NCBI GenBank assembly: GCA_029071325.1 | Contig: JAIEAP010000002.1 | Location: 1 to 64,000, forward strand | Origin: Lachnospiraceae bacterium | GTDB lineage: Bacteria > Bacillota > Clostridia > Lachnospirales > Lachnospiraceae | Direction: 5' to 3' | Length of the DNA: 64,000 nt | Part shown: positions 23,267 through 31,959 of the stretch, one piece after another | How positions within the stretch are numbered: the stretch's first letter is position 1 | How the letters are laid out: every line of letters begins with the position of its first letter | Notes under the pieces: model-generated | What the model was told of the DNA's origin: nothing | The model's database searches: none | Seen by the model: the letters and a program-made list of their open reading frames with translations, nothing else | Translations under genes and position numbers: made by a program

Positions 23267-25447
23267 ATGAATGGGAAAGTAAGGAGAGCGGCGGCGCTGT
23301 TCCTTATCTGTGCGCTTGTGCTGGGGATTTGCAGCAAAGCGCCGGTGAAGGTCTATGGTGCAGGGACAGAAACGTTGTATCACAGTAGGAATGGATATTT
23401 TGATCTGCTGGTCCGTGACGGGGACAGGAGCGGAAGGTATCGGATAGAAGTGCAGGTGGGTGAGCGAATACAGGATTCCCCATCGTATTCATTATATTAC
23501 CGCATGACGTTGATGGAGGGTGAAGACCTTGGAATCACCATAGAGGAGAGGGGTTATGCCACCATGTACGACAATGCGGTGGGATATCCGCAGGAAGTGC
23601 GGCAGTATCATCTGCCCATACGGTTCCATCATAATAAGCGGGGCTATCATTTTGAGGCGGCAGATGTTTCCAACTGTTTTCAGACTTATTTTCAGGGAAT
23701 GGGAGATGAGTATTGTGAGTTTATTGTGGATACCAACGGGTGCGGGATGACAAACTGGGGTGGAGACGGACTGTTTCACAACGACACCATACAGGTACGC
23801 TTTGCCCCCAACCAGTACACGATCCTGTACGACGGAAATGGTGCAGCTGGCGGGAATATGCCCGGACAAAGCGTATCTTATGATGAGTGGGCTTCGCTGG
23901 CAGGGAACCGTTACGAAAAAAGCTATTCTGTGACCTATGACGGAAGGGGCGGGAAGGTGGAGAAATCCTTTGATCAGGCTCAGTGCAGCTTCCTGGGATG
24001 GCAGGACCATAATGATTATACCTGTCAGGGGATGGATTATCACTGGTATACCATTGATGCACCGTATTATGCGAACCACTATCGTGATATCCTGCAGGCG
24101 TTTGGCTATGATAAGTCTTCCATTGTAGGACACTATGTGGAACACACGGTAAATGGCTGTGAGGACAGACAGGGAAGCGCGTCCTTTCATGTGGGGGAGT
24201 ACATGCGTGTGGGAGGAGAAGATCTTCTTAGGGCATTCGGCACGGATACCGGAGCGTATGTGTCCCACTGGAACTCGCATGGATATGCGGAGAACCGGAA
24301 AGGGTGTCTGGAGGCGGACAACACCACATCCGATGCATATCCGGACGGTGCGGCGGTACGGAACTTGACGGATCACATAAACGGGATAGTGACGCTTACC
24401 GCCAAATGGAGCAGGGGTAAAGTTACGCTTCCGTCTGCGGAACGGGAAGATTATGAACTGCTGGGATGGAGCTGTAGTGTGAACGCTGCGTCACCGGATT
24501 ATCTGCCGGGAGAAGCGGTATCGGTGGATGACGATACCACGTTTTATGCGGTGTGGCAGGAGGTAAAGCACGACTTTAATGTTGCCTATATCGGAAATGG
24601 ACAGGAGCAGGGAACTGATTTCGTGGAATATGGCATTACACCGGAGTGCAGCTATCATATCAGCAAGGGTGATGTGGCCGGAAAGCCGCATTTTATCAAA
24701 AATGCAACGGTGAGCTTTGTCAGTGCAGTGACCGGAGAAGCTGTGGAGGAGAAGACCGGTCAGACGCTGACAGGATGGTCACTGTCAAAGGATGCAGCGC
24801 AGCAGGGGATATATCGGCTGGGAGAAGTACTGACGGGAAATGCATTGTACCGGCAGGCACAGCAGGCGGGAAATATTACGGACGGCCGTCCGGCTGAGGG
24901 TTTTGGCAGTTATCCCGCCGGCTCTGTCAGAGAAAAGGAAGAGAAGCCGGTGGATGCGCCTTTGGAATATGTCAATTTGTATGCGGTATGGGACTGTGGG
25001 GCGGTGATTGAGGCATATGATCTCTATTATACGCTGGAGGAAGCACAGACCGGAAGGATTACGGAAGAGGAGCTCCTGCGTCATGCAAAAGCTATGGATC
25101 AGGAAGTGGTCACGCCGGGAAACCCTCAAGGTCTGCTGCGTGCCGGAATTGATGAAGAAAATCACACACAGTTTGTTGTGTGCGATTACGACGCCGCAGA
25201 ATTGCAGGCATTTGAGCATGGGGGAAGTATCACGGAGACTTATCTTGCGCAGGATGAGGCAGGAAATATTACACGAAAGCAGATTACGGTATATATTGTC
25301 GATACTGCACCGCAGGACACGGGAAAAGCCAATGGCCGTGATGCGCTGCGTTTCATCAGCCGCAAGCATCTGGATACACTGCCGGAGGATTCTATATGGG
25401 TTATAAATGAAGAGTACCGCAGCCTGTTGGATGCGGTACTGGATTAG
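23267..25447 (+). CDS. Large secreted protein with InlB/Listeria-Bacteroides repeats, candidate pilus adhesin
   Basis: The 726-residue protein has a signal peptide (residues 1 to ~33, ALFLICALVLGICSKA). It contains several InlB B-type or Flg_new-like modules recognisable by YDGNGAAGGNMPGQSV, FLGWQ, LTAKWS, LLGWSC, FYAVWQ and LYAVWD. A Tyr/Asp/Gly-rich region at 60-180 precedes them. No LPXTG motif or C-terminal membrane helix is visible, so it is released or held by the pilus machinery. Start ATG 23267 follows AAGGAGGTTTGT. As the last gene of the Tad-like operon it is the natural candidate for the exported or tip-located adhesin. The stop overlaps that of the convergent gene. Confidence 0.7.
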   Translation: MNGKVRRAAALFLICALVLGICSKAPVKVYGAGTETLYHSRNGYFDLLVRDGDRSGRYRIEVQVGERIQDSPSYSLYYRMTLMEGEDLGITIEERGYATMYDNAVGYPQEVRQYHLPIRFHHNKRGYHFEAADVSNCFQTYFQGMGDEYCEFIVDTNGCGMTNWGGDGLFHNDTIQVRFAPNQYTILYDGNGAAGGNMPGQSVSYDEWASLAGNRYEKSYSVTYDGRGGKVEKSFDQAQCSFLGWQDHNDYTCQGMDYHWYTIDAPYYANHYRDILQAFGYDKSSIVGHYVEHTVNGCEDRQGSASFHVGEYMRVGGEDLLRAFGTDTGAYVSHWNSHGYAENRKGCLEADNTTSDAYPDGAAVRNLTDHINGIVTLTAKWSRGKVTLPSAEREDYELLGWSCSVNAASPDYLPGEAVSVDDDTTFYAVWQEVKHDFNVAYIGNGQEQGTDFVEYGITPECSYHISKGDVAGKPHFIKNATVSFVSAVTGEAVEEKTGQTLTGWSLSKDAAQQGIYRLGEVLTGNALYRQAQQAGNITDGRPAEGFGSYPAGSVREKEEKPVDAPLEYVNLYAVWDCGAVIEAYDLYYTLEEAQTGRITEEELLRHAKAMDQEVVTPGNPQGLLRAGIDEENHTQFVVCDYDAAELQAFEHGGSITETYLAQDEAGNITRKQITVYIVDTAPQDTGKANGRDALRFISRKHLDTLPEDSIWVINEEYRSLLDAVLD

Positions 25448-26706
25448 CGTTCAATTGCCGGAAGCTTCAGATATACTTTTTCAATACGGTTCTTGTCCAT
25501 TTTTTCCACACGGATTAGGATATCTTGGTCTGTGTGGATGCACTCCCCTTCTTCCGGGAGATGGTCCAGATGCTCCAACACATACCCTCCAATGGAATCA
25601 TAATCTTCGGATTCCAGAGAAATATGGAGTTCGTCGCACACATCCTCCAGGTTCATGGAGCCCTGTATGATGTATTCGTGTTCGTTCAGTGCCAGAATGT
25701 CTTCTTCTTCATTCTCGTCATACTCATCATGTAGTTCACCTACAATCTCCTCCAACAGATCCTCGGTGGTGATAAGTCCTGCAGTGGTTCCGTATTCGTT
25801 CAATACAATGGCGAGATTGATGGAGGCGGACTGCATTTCCTTAAGCAGTTCGGCAGTATTTTTATGCTCATGTGTAAAGAACGGTTCCCGCATAATATTC
25901 CGTATGGAGAAATCAGAGTGATCTTCCGATAGAAGAAGATCTTTGATATTTAAAATGCCGATGACATTGTCGTTGGTGTCTTCATATACCGGAAGTCTCG
26001 TATGCCGTGTTTCACGGAAGATGTGAAGAAGCTCCGTATAGCCGGCTTCAACATTTACAAATGCCATATCAATACGGGGAATCATGATTTCCTTTGCTTC
26101 AGAGTCGGTAAAGTCGAATACGCTTTCGATCATTTCACGCTCTTCTGTCTCAATCACGCCGGATTCATGGCTGACCTGGACAATGGTGCGAAGCTCCTCC
26201 TCGGTCATTGCTGCCTCCGAAGCATTGGGATTTACCCGCAGTAAACGCAGAAAGGCTAAGGACAATGCATTGATGATAAAAATGACCGGAGTTAATATTT
26301 TCATCAGAAAATAGATGGGACCGGAATATGCCAGTGAAAGCTTCACGGAATAGATCGTTGCCAGGGTTTTGGGGGAAATCTCACCAAAAATCAGAATCAG
26401 CAGCGTCAGAATTCCGGTGGCGATTCCGGCTCCTATGTTCCCGAACAGACCAATCGCCAGCGTAGTGGCAATAGAAGAAGCAGACAGATTCACAATATTG
26501 TTGCCGATCAGAATAGCGCTTAGCATTTTGGACGAATGCTCAGTGATGGACAACACTCGTTTGGCACGAGCATTTCCTTCCTCTGCCAGCGTCCGTATAC
26601 GGATATGGTTTACCGTGGTAAGAGCCGTTTCTGCGGAGGAGAAGAAGGCAGATAATAGTAATAGTATTACCAGAAAAATAATCTGGGTTATTTCTCCTGC
26701 ACTCAA
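25444..26706 (-). CDS. CNNM/CorC-family protein (hemolysin C-like), DUF21 plus CBS domains
   Basis: A 420-residue membrane protein. An N-terminal DUF21 (CNNM) domain with four membrane segments starts SAFFSSAETALTTVNHIRIR and includes IGNNIVNLSASSIAT. A CBS pair at about 205-330 contains MIPRIDM, HTRLPVYEDTNDNVIGILNIKDLL and LAIVLNEYGTTAGLITTEDLLEEIVGEL, and is followed by a C-terminal CorC_HlyC domain. Relatives export Mg2+ or other cations, driven by Na+; the old haemolysin name is not supported by function. The start ATG is at 26706. Its stop overlaps the adhesin gene's stop in TTAG. Confidence 0.92.
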   Translation of the reverse strand: MSAGEITQIIFLVILLLLSAFFSSAETALTTVNHIRIRTLAEEGNARAKRVLSITEHSSKMLSAILIGNNIVNLSASSIATTLAIGLFGNIGAGIATGILTLLILIFGEISPKTLATIYSVKLSLAYSGPIYFLMKILTPVIFIINALSLAFLRLLRVNPNASEAAMTEEELRTIVQVSHESGVIETEEREMIESVFDFTDSEAKEIMIPRIDMAFVNVEAGYTELLHIFRETRHTRLPVYEDTNDNVIGILNIKDLLLSEDHSDFSIRNIMREPFFTHEHKNTAELLKEMQSASINLAIVLNEYGTTAGLITTEDLLEEIVGELHDEYDENEEEDILALNEHEYIIQGSMNLEDVCDELHISLESEDYDSIGGYVLEHLDHLPEEGECIHTDQDILIRVEKMDKNRIEKVYLKLPAIER

Positions 26707-26707
26707 T

Positions 26708-26947
26708 TTAATCCACCTGCAAATTAGTATAGTAATCGGTCAGTGCGCTCATATCCACCTCAGTATAGCTGATGGGGCGGCTTTCTTCGTATCTTAAGTA
26801 AATCGAATAGCCTGCCCATCCCACCAGACCTGCGGCAACGAGGATTGCAGCAGCGCAGCCGATATAGTGGTTGCGTTTCTCGCGGCGCATGTTTTTCTTG
26901 CGGTTTTTCTTTTCTTCTTTATAACGGTCAACTTTTGCCTGACTCAT
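26708..26947 (-). CDS. Small single-pass membrane protein
   Basis: A 79-residue protein with a very basic N-terminus (YKEEKKNRKKNMRREKRNHY), one membrane helix (about 35-55) and an acidic tail (SYTEVDMSALTDYYTNLQVD). The start at 26947 has AGGAGATTTTCAT; the frame extends further upstream but without a better site. The stop is one base upstream of the CNNM start, so both genes form an operon. Its function is unknown; the basic face would be cytoplasmic. Confidence 0.65.
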   Translation of the reverse strand: MSQAKVDRYKEEKKNRKKNMRREKRNHYIGCAAAILVAAGLVGWAGYSIYLRYEESRPISYTEVDMSALTDYYTNLQVD

Positions 26948-27052
26948 ATGAAAATCTCCTTGCATGTAGAATATACTGATGCTATTATACACCATGTATT
27001 TGTAAATTTGTACTATTAATTTCAAAAATGAAAGAAAAGAAGGACTTATGCA

Positions 27053-27685
27053 ATGAAAAAAGGGATCATATTTGATATGGACGGAACGCTGTGGGATTCC
27101 GCAGAAGGGGTTGCGGCGTCATGGAATCAGGTGCTGAAGGAGCATGGTTTGGACAGACGTCTTTTCACGGTGGAAGATATCCATGGGGTGATGGGCAAGA
27201 CCCTGGATGTGATTGCTGATATTTTTTTTGCGGATATGGATCGTGCCATGCGTGGGACTATTATGGAGGAGTGCTGTGCCAGAGAGCAGGATTATCTGGC
27301 GCAGCATGGAGGGCGGCTGTATCCGAACGTACCGGAAACACTGCGCATGCTGCGGGAGAAATATCCGCTTTATATCGTAAGCAACTGCCAGCGGGGATAC
27401 ATTGAAGGGTTTTTACAGTACTACGGACTTGGTGATCTGATCGAGGATACGGAGTGCTTCGGAAATAATGGGAGGCAAAAAGGTGAGAACATTGCGTTAG
27501 TAGCAGAGCGGAACGGATTGACAGATGCCGTTTATGTGGGGGATATAGAGGGAGACTATGCGGCAAGCCGGGCGGCAGGCGTACGATTCATACATGCCGC
27601 ATATGGATTTGGATTTATAGAGGAGCCGGTGGCTGCGGTGCAGGAATTCAGGCAGTTGGTACAGACAGTAGAGGAAATCTGGTGA
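27053..27685 (+). CDS. HAD-superfamily hydrolase (phosphoglycolate phosphatase-like)
   Basis: A 210-residue HAD phosphatase. Motif I FDMDGTLWDS gives nucleophile D8 and acid/base D10, the cap domain spans about 15-85, motif II is YIVSNCQ, and the lysine motif III and motif IV lie in RQKGENI and YVGDIEGDYAASRAAG. The length and layout match Gph/PgmB-like enzymes acting on small phosphorylated metabolites; the substrate is not determinable. It starts at ATG 27053 after AGAAGGAC. Its own terminator follows and overlaps the 3' end. Confidence 0.9.
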   Translation: MKKGIIFDMDGTLWDSAEGVAASWNQVLKEHGLDRRLFTVEDIHGVMGKTLDVIADIFFADMDRAMRGTIMEECCAREQDYLAQHGGRLYPNVPETLRMLREKYPLYIVSNCQRGYIEGFLQYYGLGDLIEDTECFGNNGRQKGENIALVAERNGLTDAVYVGDIEGDYAASRAAGVRFIHAAYGFGFIEEPVAAVQEFRQLVQTVEEIW

Positions 27686-27700
27686 CAGATTTCCTTTTTT
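27673..27700 (+). terminator. Terminator of the HAD gene
   Basis: The stem GGAAATCT/AGATTTCC with a GGTGAC loop is followed by seven T residues. The left arm lies within the last codons of the gene. Confidence 0.85.
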
Positions 27701-27712
27701 TATAAAACAGTG

Positions 27713-27741
27713 TTGACAAATAATATTATACGGTATATAGT
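27713..27741 (+). promoter_or_regulatory. Promoter of the PadR-DUF1700-DUF4097-PspC operon
   Basis: A perfect TTGACA (27713-27718), a 17-base spacer and TATAGT (27736-27741) lie 55 bases before the PadR start. An imperfect inverted repeat follows (AGTATTGTT...CAATAATACT) and could be the PadR operator. Confidence 0.8.
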
Positions 27742-27795
27742 ATTGTTAAAGCAATAATACTGCAAGGTAAATAGGAAGAAAAAAGGAGTGATGGC

Positions 27796-28119
27796 ATGGT
27801 ATTTAACACAGGTGCAGCCCTGTTGGACGCGATTGTTCTGGCGGTCGTATCCAAAGAAGAGGATGGTACCTACGGATATAAGATCACGCAGGATGTACGA
27901 AGAGCCATCGATGTATCGGAATCAACCCTGTATCCGGTTCTGCGGAGACTTCAGAAGGATGGATGCCTGGAGGTCTATGATGTGGAATGCGGAGGGCGCA
28001 ACCGCCGATATTATAAGATTACACCGCGGGGACTCGGACAGAGGGATCTGTATAAAGCGGAATGGGCAGAATATTCTTCGAAGATAACGGAATTATTTTC
28101 GGGAGAGGAGATCGTATGA
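27796..28119 (+). CDS. PadR-family transcriptional regulator
   Basis: A 107-residue winged-helix regulator: LDAIVLAVVSKEEDGTYGYKITQDV, SESTLYPVLRRLQKDGCLEVYDV and GRNRRYYKITPRGLGQRDLYKAEW are the PadR helix-turn-helix, wing and start of the dimerisation helix. Short PadR proteins of this type commonly repress their own operon, which in many Firmicutes contains DUF1700 and DUF4097 genes, as here. ATG 27796 follows AAAAAAGGAGTG. The stop overlaps the next start (ATGA), so the operon is translationally coupled. Confidence 0.92.
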   Translation: MVFNTGAALLDAIVLAVVSKEEDGTYGYKITQDVRRAIDVSESTLYPVLRRLQKDGCLEVYDVECGGRNRRYYKITPRGLGQRDLYKAEWAEYSSKITELFSGEEIV

Positions 28120-28847
28120 ATAAGCAGGAGTTTATGGCACGGCTGGAATCGCTGCTGGACGGTATTCCAGAGGAGGAGAAAAGAGAGGCGCTGGCATTTT
28201 ACACCAGTTATTTTGAAGATGCCGGCATAGAAAATGAAGAGAGCATATTAAAGGAACTGGAATCACCGGAGCAGGTGGCGGAAACCATCCGCGCCAATCT
28301 GGGAGAGCCCCCAAAGGAGGAACAAACCAGCGCAGCAGAAGGTGTAGGAACCGCCGATGGAGCACATCATTTCACTGCGGATTGGGAAAATCCTGGGAAT
28401 GATATGGGCAGTGGGGCAGGAAATGCAGCGTACTATGGTGGTAATGGCCAAACAGGAAATCCAGGCGTTTCGGACAGAGGTGTGGATTCCAGCCGGATGA
28501 TACTGATCGTCCTACTGGTGGTGCTCACCTCTCCCATCTGGATCGGTGTACTGGGAGGAGTTTTCGGTGTGGTCTGCGGAATATTTTTCGGTACGCTGGG
28601 CGTAATGCTGGGATGTCTGATTAGCGGTCCCGCGTTATTTGGAATCGGTATTTCGCTGTGCACAGGAGGGCTTTTTGCGGCCGGGATCGTGACGGTAGGA
28701 GTCGGGTTGCTGCTTCTTGCGATGGGACTTTTAACGCTGCTTCTGTTTGTTTTGATCTGCAGCAGATTCATTCCCTGGCTGGCAAGAGGGATCGTCTCAT
28801 TGGCACAGCGGCTGCTGTATGGTAGAAAGGAGGTACAGATAAGATGA
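28116..28847 (+). CDS. DUF1700 membrane protein
   Basis: A 243-residue protein. The N-terminal cytoplasmic ~65 residues form the DUF1700 helical part (MNKQEFMARLESLLDGIPEEEKREALAFYTSYFEDAG in the family pattern). A Gly/Asn-rich linker follows, then four hydrophobic segments from about 125 to 225 with GVFGVVCGIFFGTLGVMLGCL. It starts at ATG 28116, overlapping the PadR stop, and overlaps the next gene by ATGA. DUF1700 proteins are encoded with PadR and DUF4097 partners and are thought to act in envelope homeostasis; no biochemical activity is assigned. Confidence 0.88.
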   Translation: MNKQEFMARLESLLDGIPEEEKREALAFYTSYFEDAGIENEESILKELESPEQVAETIRANLGEPPKEEQTSAAEGVGTADGAHHFTADWENPGNDMGSGAGNAAYYGGNGQTGNPGVSDRGVDSSRMILIVLLVVLTSPIWIGVLGGVFGVVCGIFFGTLGVMLGCLISGPALFGIGISLCTGGLFAAGIVTVGVGLLLLAMGLLTLLLFVLICSRFIPWLARGIVSLAQRLLYGRKEVQIR

Positions 28848-29740
28848 AGAAGTTTACAACCGTTATTTTGATCCTGTCGCTGGTCTGCCTCGTATCGGGA
28901 ATGATATTGTGCGGCGTCGGGATTGCTTCCGGAGCAAATGCTGCCGAGCTTGCCGGGCTGATTAAGGAAGGGCGTTACAGTTTCGGATGGAATTCATATG
29001 ACGACGATGAGGATGACACAGATATCAAGAATACAGAGCAGACATTTCAAAATGCCGATATACGTAGCCTGGAAGTGGATATTGATGCAGGTTCGCTGGA
29101 TATTCTCGAAAGCTGGGATAATGATATTCATGTAAATGTGAAGGCGCGTAATGTTACAGTGAGGGTGACCGATAATGGGGGAACTCTGGAAATTAAGGGC
29201 GACAGCACGAAGCGCTGGTGGTTTGCCCGCCGGCTGAAGTGTGAGATTAAGTTGTACCTGCCGGAAAATAAGGAGTGGACAGAGGTAGATTTTGAGTTGG
29301 GGGCAGGCTCCCTCACATCTGACTTGTCGCAGCTTAACGTCTGTGATTTAGATATAACGGTAGGCGCTGGCGAGGCAGTTATTTCCCATGACATTTATGT
29401 GCAGCAAAAGGCGTCCCTGGAGGTAGATGCAGGGCAGATTACAATGGGAAATATCGTTGCGGAGAAAGTGAGTGTCAACGTGGGCGTTGGAGAGATCGGA
29501 CTTACTGCAGACGTTGGAGAGAAGCTGAATGCGGACTGCGGAGTGGGTGAGTTGAATCTGAAGCTTACAGGAAGCATGACAGATTATAATTATAAGGTGG
29601 ATTGCGGTCTGGGAGAGGTCAGGATTGGAACGGAGACTATGACATCCCTGGGAAATGACAGACATATCAACCACCATGCCGCAAAGGATGTTGAGATTGA
29701 CTGTGGAGTAGGGAGCGTGTCCGTCTCATTTGAAGAGTAA
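28844..29740 (+). CDS. DUF4097 family beta-strand repeat protein
   Basis: A 298-residue protein with an N-terminal membrane segment (about 6-28). A repetitive beta-solenoid-like extracytoplasmic domain follows, in which short units recur: DIDAGSLDIL, ELGAGSLTSD, TVGAGEAVIS, NVGVGEIGLT, DCGVGELNLK, DCGLGEVRIG, DCGVGSVSVS. This is the DUF4097 (putative adhesin) fold. It is coupled to the DUF1700 gene by ATGA and 11 bases from the PspC gene. A structural role at the membrane surface, sensing or stabilising the envelope, is inferred. Confidence 0.88.
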   Translation: MKKFTTVILILSLVCLVSGMILCGVGIASGANAAELAGLIKEGRYSFGWNSYDDDEDDTDIKNTEQTFQNADIRSLEVDIDAGSLDILESWDNDIHVNVKARNVTVRVTDNGGTLEIKGDSTKRWWFARRLKCEIKLYLPENKEWTEVDFELGAGSLTSDLSQLNVCDLDITVGAGEAVISHDIYVQQKASLEVDAGQITMGNIVAEKVSVNVGVGEIGLTADVGEKLNADCGVGELNLKLTGSMTDYNYKVDCGLGEVRIGTETMTSLGNDRHINHHAAKDVEIDCGVGSVSVSFEE

Positions 29741-29751
29741 GGAGAAAACAT

Positions 29752-29943
29752 ATGAATCAGGAACCGAAGCGTTTGTATAAATCAAGAACGAACCGTGTAT
29801 TTTGCGGAGTATGCGGAGGACTGGGGGAATACCTGAATGTAGACCCCACAATCCTCCGGCTGCTTCTGGTATTGCTGGCGTGCACCACGACAGGCATCAT
29901 AGCCTATATCGTGGCGGCTGTCATTATGCCGGAGCCCTATTAG
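29752..29943 (+). CDS. PspC-domain membrane protein
   Basis: A 63-residue PspC domain protein: KRLYKSRTNRVFCGVCGGLGEYLNVDPTILRLL, then a membrane segment of about 20 residues ending in VIMPEPY. PspC domains occur in phage-shock and envelope-stress systems, where they sense membrane damage and pass it to partner proteins. ATG 29752 follows AAGGAGAAAACAT. It is the last gene of the PadR operon, and its partners DUF1700 and DUF4097 are consistent with an envelope stress response. Confidence 0.92.
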   Translation: MNQEPKRLYKSRTNRVFCGVCGGLGEYLNVDPTILRLLLVLLACTTTGIIAYIVAAVIMPEPY

Positions 29944-29949
29944 GCGCAA

Positions 29950-30528
29950 TTATTTACGGTATACGGAGCGTGCCGGCTCGCTTTCTGGATTCAGCCGGAG
30001 CAATACGGGCATCAGCAGTGCGCTGATTGCAATTCCCACGGTACCTTGTACAATATTAAACGGGATACCGGCGGCGGATGCAGCAGCGCCTGCGGCAAGT
30101 GCAGCGGCGGAAAAGGAACCGTCTGCAGCGGCGGCAAGACCTGTTTCAAACAGGAAATAGCCCAGTACCATAATGGCTTCGCCCACTATACCGCCGGTAA
30201 TAATCCCGATGTAGGGCGCCGCAGCTTGGTGCAGATTGTTGCGGAATCCATGGAATATCAGTCCTGCGATCATAGCAGTCAGAGCCTTGATCAGCAGTGT
30301 TGCAATTGCCCAACTGGCATATCCCGAGAAAATATCCGCAAACATAGAGCCAATACCCGCGGCAAGAGCACCAGCCCATGGTCCCAGCAGTACGCCGCAC
30401 ATCAGCACAAATCCGTCTCCTAAATGGATGTATCCCATGGTGGGAGTGGGGAATTTAATGATCATAGTAGCGATGCAGGTAAGCGCAGCCATCAGTGCGG
30501 CGATTACCATTTTTTTTGTGTTTTGCAT
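29950..30528 (-). CDS. ECF transporter S component (vitamin uptake, substrate unknown)
   Basis: A 192-residue, very hydrophobic protein with about five or six membrane segments, beginning MQNTKKMVIAALMAALTCIATM. The stretch PTPTMGYIHLGDGFVLMCGVLLGPWAGALAAGIG is typical of the ECF-type S component family (PF07155), the substrate-binding membrane unit that shares an energising module encoded elsewhere. The start at 30528 has TGGAGGAACATC; a longer frame to 30591 is unlikely. No riboswitch was recognised in the 216-base gap to the divergent gene, so the vitamin cannot be named. Confidence 0.85.
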   Translation of the reverse strand: MQNTKKMVIAALMAALTCIATMIIKFPTPTMGYIHLGDGFVLMCGVLLGPWAGALAAGIGSMFADIFSGYASWAIATLLIKALTAMIAGLIFHGFRNNLHQAAAPYIGIITGGIVGEAIMVLGYFLFETGLAAAADGSFSAAALAAGAAASAAGIPFNIVQGTVGIAISALLMPVLLRLNPESEPARSVYRK

Positions 30529-30655
30529 GATGTTCCTCCATAAAATAGACTTTGTGTAACTGTTCAGAACGATTACGATTTCGCTTATCATATCTCATAA
30601 CTGGAATGATAAAAATAGCCAGAACTATAAAAAACGACCATGCCAGATTGGCGGG

Positions 30656-30684
30656 TTGCCATGGAACGTGATTCTTGCTACAAT
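30656..30684 (+). promoter_or_regulatory. Promoter of the CapA-like gene
   Basis: TTGCCA (30656-30661), a 17-base spacer and TACAAT (30679-30684) lie 60 bases before the start codon, in the divergent region with the ECF S-component gene. Confidence 0.7.
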
Positions 30685-30744
30685 AAGGAACAGTTACAAA
30701 TGTACATAGCAGCGTGAACGCAGAAGATATATGAGGAGATCAGG

Positions 30745-31905
30745 ATGAAGAGAAACGAGAGAATGATTTTGTATGCAGTTGTGTTGATCTGCCTTGCCAT
30801 ATTGGGAACCAGTATCTTTTATGTGGTAAGGAGAGATGCGAAGGAATCGCAGCAGGCACCGACGGAGATATCCAAGAACCAGGATAGGGATACAGACAGA
30901 GATGCAGATAGAGATGAGATACCAGCGACAGATGGCAGTATGCCGGAGGAAGCCCTGGCAGATGGTCAGATGACGGAGACAACGCTTCTGTTCACCGGGG
31001 ATGTTCTGTTTGCCAATTCCTTTGCTAACTGCTATAACCGGGGAGGCATTGAAGCGGTAGTGTCTCAGGATATGCTGAATGCTATGACACAGGCAGATAT
31101 TACGATGGTAAATGAGGAATTTCCTTTCAGCAGCCGTGGCACGAAGATGGAGGATAAGCAGTATACCTTCCGGGCAGATCCATCCTATGTCAAGGCCCTG
31201 ACAGAGATGGGGGTGGATATTGTGTCCCTGGCAAACAACCATATTCTGGACTATGGAAAGGAGGCCCTGTCCGACACATTTGCAACGTTGGATGCAGAAG
31301 GAATCTTATATGCCGGAGCGGGAGATTCTTTAGAGCGCGCAAAAGAGGTACAGTTAATTGAGAAGAACGGTAAAACCTTCGGCTTTCTGGCGGCGTCGCG
31401 GGTCATTCCTGTGGTGGACTGGAATATAGAGAACGGAGCGCCGGGAGTGCTGGCAACCTATGATGAGACGCGGCTGGTGGAAGCAATTGAGGAGGCACGG
31501 GATCAATGCGATGTGCTGGTTGTGTTCGTTCACTGGGGCGTAGAGCATCAGAGCATGCCGGAGGCATATCAGCGTTCTCTGGCACAAAGCTATGTAGATG
31601 CCGGAGCGGATTTGGTGATCGGAGCCCATACACACTGCCTGCAGGGAATCGAGTTTATCAATGGTAAGCCGGTGTTCTACAGCCTGGGAAATTTTATTTT
31701 TGGAACAGATATCAGTCAGACCATGGCAGTGCAGGTGACGGTAGAGGAGGACAATACGCTGACCTGCCGGCTGGTGGGGGCGACGGCGTCCGGCGGCCAG
31801 ACAAAAGTGATGAGCGACGTACAGCAGAGGCAGTTAAACAGCTATGTTCAGGGAATTTCGTCAGGCGTGACGGTAGAGGCGGATGGAACGGTGAGGGAGC
31901 AGTAG
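30745..31905 (+). CDS. CapA-family (PGA_cap) membrane-anchored metallophosphatase-like protein
   Basis: The 386-residue protein has one N-terminal membrane anchor (about 8-28) and an Asp/Arg-rich linker of about 40 residues (repeated DxDRDADRD), then a PGA_cap domain. Metal-site motifs of the calcineurin-like fold are LLFTGDVLFANSF, LANNHILDYG, VVFVHWGVEH and VIGAHTHCLQG. The family was named for poly-gamma-glutamate capsule synthesis, but no capsule genes are adjacent and its true substrate is open. ATG 30745 follows GAGGAGATCAGG. It is a single gene with its own promoter; the trp leader follows. Confidence 0.88.
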   Translation: MKRNERMILYAVVLICLAILGTSIFYVVRRDAKESQQAPTEISKNQDRDTDRDADRDEIPATDGSMPEEALADGQMTETTLLFTGDVLFANSFANCYNRGGIEAVVSQDMLNAMTQADITMVNEEFPFSSRGTKMEDKQYTFRADPSYVKALTEMGVDIVSLANNHILDYGKEALSDTFATLDAEGILYAGAGDSLERAKEVQLIEKNGKTFGFLAASRVIPVVDWNIENGAPGVLATYDETRLVEAIEEARDQCDVLVVFVHWGVEHQSMPEAYQRSLAQSYVDAGADLVIGAHTHCLQGIEFINGKPVFYSLGNFIFGTDISQTMAVQVTVEEDNTLTCRLVGATASGGQTKVMSDVQQRQLNSYVQGISSGVTVEADGTVREQ

Positions 31906-31926
31906 GAATCTCATGGTATTACTGTC

Positions 31927-31955
31927 TTGACATTCGCACTGGAACATGGTAAAGT
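31927..31955 (+). promoter_or_regulatory. Promoter of the trp operon leader
   Basis: A perfect TTGACA (31927-31932), 17 bases, and TAAAGT (31950-31955). Transcription would start just before the T-box leader. Confidence 0.8.
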
Positions 31956-31959
31956 GATA

